Below, piece by piece: positions 3,949 through 6,387 of a DNA stretch of 6,387 bases. This DNA comes from Pseudopedobacter sp. (lineage in GTDB: Bacteria; Bacteroidota; Bacteroidia; Sphingobacteriales; Sphingobacteriaceae). Position 1 is the first letter of the stretch; every line of letters starts with the position of its first letter. Where the stretch lies: NCBI GenBank assembly GCA_014378285.1, contig JACMNZ010000244.1:1-6387 (forward strand). Reading direction: 5' to 3'. The position numbers were made by a program, and so were the translations under genes. The notes beneath the pieces are model-generated. The model made no database searches, was not told the DNA's origin, and worked only from the letters and a program-made list of their open reading frames with translations.

Positions 3949-5496
3949 TTAATGGACATCTGCTGGAATCTGTGCGTTTTTCTTAAACTTTTGAAGTGCT
4001 AAAAGTGGGATAGAAAACAACATCACATACCCAACCAACCAATAAGCATCTGTATAAGTTAGTAAAAATGTTTGTTTTAATACCATTCCATCAATTGCCT
4101 TCATGGCAGCATGTTGTGCGTCTAAATAAGTGTAGCCCTTAGCTACAAAACTCCTTGTTATCAAATTTAATTTTTGGGTAAATGCCGAATTATACTCGTT
4201 AATATTACTTAAAAGATTACTTCTATGTACACCGTTTCTAATATGGATAAGCGTGGTTAAGGCTGCAATACCAAAAGAACCGCCTAGTTGTCTACCCATA
4301 TTATTTAAGCCAGTTCCTTGTCCAATTTCTTTTCCTCGTAAATCTTGTATAGCTAAAGTTGTTAAGGGAACAAACAAAAACGCCATCCCTACTCCTCTAA
4401 TTATTAAAGGCCAAAAGAAATCTCCGGTACCAGAGGATAACGTGGATTTGCTTAACATATAAGAGAATATGAAAAACAGAAACATTCCTAATGCCGCCAT
4501 AAGTTGAGCAGGAACACCTTTTTTAAGCATAATCCCTATAAAAGGCATTAAAACGATAGTAGCAATCCCTCCTGGAAGAAATATTTCTCCAGTTTGTAAG
4601 GCTGAAAAACCTAAAAGATTTTGACAAAAAATAGGAAATATAAATACAGAACCGTACAACCCAAATCCTAAAATGAAACTAAAAAACATCCCAACAGAAA
4701 AACTCCGTTTCTTTAAAATATCTAGATTAACAATTGGGAATTCAACACTTTTTTCTCGCCATATAAATAATAAAAATCCTAACACCGATACAACTGATAA
4801 TATTAATATGTAAGAAGTAGCAAACCAATCTTCACTTTCGCCTTTTTCTAAAACGGTTTGTAAACTGCCTACCGTTAAAGCCAATAAAATAATACCCCAC
4901 CAATCAACAGGTCTTCCTTTTGCGGTTTTTGGAGTTTCTTTAATAACCAGATATGCTGCGAAGGCGGCAATAATCCCTACAGGAATATTAACATAAAATA
5001 TCCATGGCCAAGAAAAATGTTCTGTGATGTAACCTCCAATTGTTGGCCCTAATGTTGGTCCTACAACAGCTCCCAACCCAAACATTGCTGTAGCAATTCC
5101 TACTTCTTCTGGTGGCCAAGTTTCTAACAAAATTGCTTGTCCGGTAGATATTAACCCACCACCCGCTAAACCCTGTAAAATTCTAAAAGCAACCAATTGT
5201 TCTAAAGAGGTGGCGTTTCCACACAAAAAAGAAGCTATTGTAAAAATAATTATGGAAAATAAAAAATAATTTTTTCTACCAAAAGTTTCTCCCAGCCATC
5301 CCGACATAGGCAATATAATTACATTTGCAACCGCATAACCAGTAGTTATCCACGCAACGTCTTCTAAAGTTGCACCTAAATTTCCTTGTATTTGGGGCAA
5401 AGAAACATTGACGATGGTGGTGTCTATTAATTCTAAAAGTGCAGCGGTAATTACAGTGACTGTAATTACCCACTTTTTTAAGCCTTTTTCTGCCAT
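3949..5496 (-). CDS. emrB: DHA2-family MFS multidrug exporter, EmrB/QacA type (14 transmembrane segments)
   Basis: The 515-residue product has the usual length of the 14-helix drug:H+ antiporters of the inner membrane. Family motifs are in order: D1 in helix 1, LIDTTIVNVSLPQIQ at 23-37 (D25); motif A in the loop after helix 2, GWLGETFGRK at 66-75; motif B, FRILQGLAGGG at 104-114 (R105); and antiporter motif C, GLGAVVGPTLGPTIGG at 140-155. The middle (about 198-245) holds the two extra helices that separate DHA2 from 12-helix exporters, and a polar periplasmic segment at about 420-475 precedes the last helix. In known systems EmrB works with EmrA and TolC to expel hydrophobic toxins; the substrate here is unknown. 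The ATG at 5496 lies 6 nt after the adaptor stop, so the two are co-translated. The ORF is intact and ends 4 nt before a strong hairpin. Confidence 0.95.
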   Translation of the reverse strand: MAEKGLKKWVITVTVITAALLELIDTTIVNVSLPQIQGNLGATLEDVAWITTGYAVANVIILPMSGWLGETFGRKNYFLFSIIIFTIASFLCGNATSLEQLVAFRILQGLAGGGLISTGQAILLETWPPEEVGIATAMFGLGAVVGPTLGPTIGGYITEHFSWPWIFYVNIPVGIIAAFAAYLVIKETPKTAKGRPVDWWGIILLALTVGSLQTVLEKGESEDWFATSYILILSVVSVLGFLLFIWREKSVEFPIVNLDILKKRSFSVGMFFSFILGFGLYGSVFIFPIFCQNLLGFSALQTGEIFLPGGIATIVLMPFIGIMLKKGVPAQLMAALGMFLFFIFSYMLSKSTLSSGTGDFFWPLIIRGVGMAFLFVPLTTLAIQDLRGKEIGQGTGLNNMGRQLGGSFGIAALTTLIHIRNGVHRSNLLSNINEYNSAFTQKLNLITRSFVAKGYTYLDAQHAAMKAIDGMVLKQTFLLTYTDAYWLVGYVMLFSIPLLALQKFKKNAQIPADVH

Positions 5497-5502
5497 GATA
5501 AA

Positions 5503-6387
5503 TTACTCAGAAACGTGAACCGAAACTTTAACACTCATTCCTGGACGTACCTTATCCAAAATTTTATTTTTATCTAATTTGATTTTAACCGGAACTCTTT
5601 GAATAACTTTTACAAAATTACCTGTTGCGTTATCTGGCGGAAGTAATGAAAACTTTGCTCCAGTTGCGGGTGAAAAATTATAGATATATCCTTTTAAATC
5701 AGCATTCGGAAAAGCGTCGATTTCAACATCAACTAATTGGCCTTCTTTTAATTTTTCTAATTGGGTTTCTTTAAAATTTGCTTTCACATATAAACTATTG
5801 TCGTTTACGATAGCAAATAAAGATTGACCAGGCTGAATTAATTGACCAACCTGAATATTTTTATTGGAAATTATTCCAGTTGCAGGAGCATCAATTTTTG
5901 TATATGATAATTGCAATTTGGCAAAATCAATATCTGCGGTTTTTGAAGAAATATTTGTACTTGCGGCACTTACTTGAGATTGGCTGGTGTTAACCTGTTT
6001 TTTAGCAGCAACATACTGAGCCTGCATTGCTTGTAATTGCGCATTTGCAGTTTCTTTATCGGCATTAGCCTGATCAAACTGTTGTTGCGTTATCGAACCA
6101 TCTTTAATCAGATTTTTATAACGAGCAAAATCTTTATTAGCCTTTTCAGATTTTGCCTGTGCGGCTACAACGTTTGCTTTAGCAGTTGCGATATTTGCAG
6201 CGGTAGAACTTACCACAGATTCACTTACATTTACATTTGCTAAAGCAGATTGCCTACCCGCTTGCGCCTGCGCTAACTTAATTTTATAATCTCTATCATC
6301 TAATTTTACTAAAATTTTTCCTGCATCTACATGTTGGTTTTCTTCGAAATAGATAGAATCTATATATCCGCCCACGCGTGATACAAC
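5503..6387 (-). CDS. emrA: EmrA/HlyD-type membrane fusion (periplasmic adaptor) protein, 5' end beyond window
   Basis: The frame is open to the right edge (294 residues visible). The GTG at 6375 is not the true start because the reading continues upstream as VVSRVGGYIDSIYF, the first half of the biotinyl-lipoyl domain; the signal anchor and start lie outside. Visible parts counted from the edge: lipoyl half 1 (about 1-40, with ENQHVDAG and LDDRDY), an Ala/Gln-rich alpha-helical coiled-coil hairpin (about 41-155), lipoyl half 2 (LSYTKIDAPATGIISN... VGQLIQPGQ), then the beta-barrel and membrane-proximal domains (VKANFKETQLEKLKEGQ). The segment LLPPDNATGNFVKVIQRVP is a hallmark of the EmrA branch. 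The protein would bridge EmrB and an outer-membrane TolC-like channel. It is upstream of emrB in the same operon with a 6-nt gap. Further upstream genes, where a TolC or regulator may be, are not in the window. Confidence 0.93.
   Translation of the reverse strand, partial: VVSRVGGYIDSIYFEENQHVDAGKILVKLDDRDYKIKLAQAQAGRQSALANVNVSESVVSSTAANIATAKANVVAAQAKSEKANKDFARYKNLIKDGSITQQQFDQANADKETANAQLQAMQAQYVAAKKQVNTSQSQVSAASTNISSKTADIDFAKLQLSYTKIDAPATGIISNKNIQVGQLIQPGQSLFAIVNDNSLYVKANFKETQLEKLKEGQLVDVEIDAFPNADLKGYIYNFSPATGAKFSLLPPDNATGNFVKVIQRVPVKIKLDKNKILDKVRPGMSVKVSVHVSE

Noticed and set aside
4253..4462. 69-codon plus-strand frame inside emrB
   Set aside because: It is a shadow of the exporter gene, rich in Pro/Lys, without domain or promoter.
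5276..5473. 65-codon minus-strand frame in an alternate frame of emrB
   Set aside because: It is a Cys/Arg/His-rich out-of-frame reading of the start of emrB, whose motifs D1 and A fix the true frame.
6037..6243. 68-codon plus-strand frame in the adaptor coiled-coil region
   Set aside because: It is antisense to the Ala/Gln-rich hairpin; the Cys/Ile/Phe composition is the expected artefact of reading that strand.

Overview
This is an AT-rich window from a member of the Bacteroidota, most likely a Sphingobacteriaceae/Pedobacter-like organism. The phylum call rests on three things: perfect Bacteroidota -7 boxes (TAnnTTTG) just upstream of genes, no convincing Shine-Dalgarno sequences, and several protein types frequent in this phylum (a GH73+LysM lipoprotein, a CarboxypepD_reg-like exported protein, an EmrA/EmrB pair). 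The genus is inference only.

Layout. (1) Positions 1-141, minus strand: the first 47 codons of a membrane protein, possibly a ClC-type chloride channel, running off the left edge. (2) Positions 142-250: a divergent promoter region with the same -7 octamer, TATCTTTG, on each strand. The plus-strand copy is so close to the next ATG that the transcript is probably leaderless. (3) Positions 251-3159, plus strand: four tightly spaced genes. They encode a cation-dependent O-methyltransferase, a secreted GH73 glucosaminidase with a LysM domain, a paralogous GH73+LysM lipoprotein, and an exported CarboxypepD_reg-like protein of unknown function. Genes 2-4 are coupled (4-nt overlap, then a 1-nt gap), and two of them start with TTG. 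(4) Positions 3162-3377, minus strand: a 71-aa two-helix membrane protein that converges on the cassette with 2 nt between stop codons. (5) Positions 3378-3948: about 570 nt without an intact gene. It contains a relic in which the N-terminus of a peroxiredoxin is joined, out of frame, to the C-terminal catalytic part of an AhpD-like alkylhydroperoxidase, followed by AT-rich DNA with hairpins. (6) Positions 3949-6387, minus strand: an EmrB-type 14-helix MFS exporter preceded by its EmrA-type adaptor, whose N-terminus lies beyond the right edge.

How the genes work together. The two hydrolases probably trim peptidoglycan in the periplasm, one as a soluble protein and one anchored by lipid. The fourth gene is translated with them and is probably an envelope protein, but its job is unknown. 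The EmrA/EmrB pair would export toxic hydrophobic compounds through an outer-membrane TolC-like channel that is not in the window. I found no clearly new multi-gene system. The most informative unexpected item is the decayed peroxiredoxin/AhpD locus, followed by the asymmetric GH73 pair.
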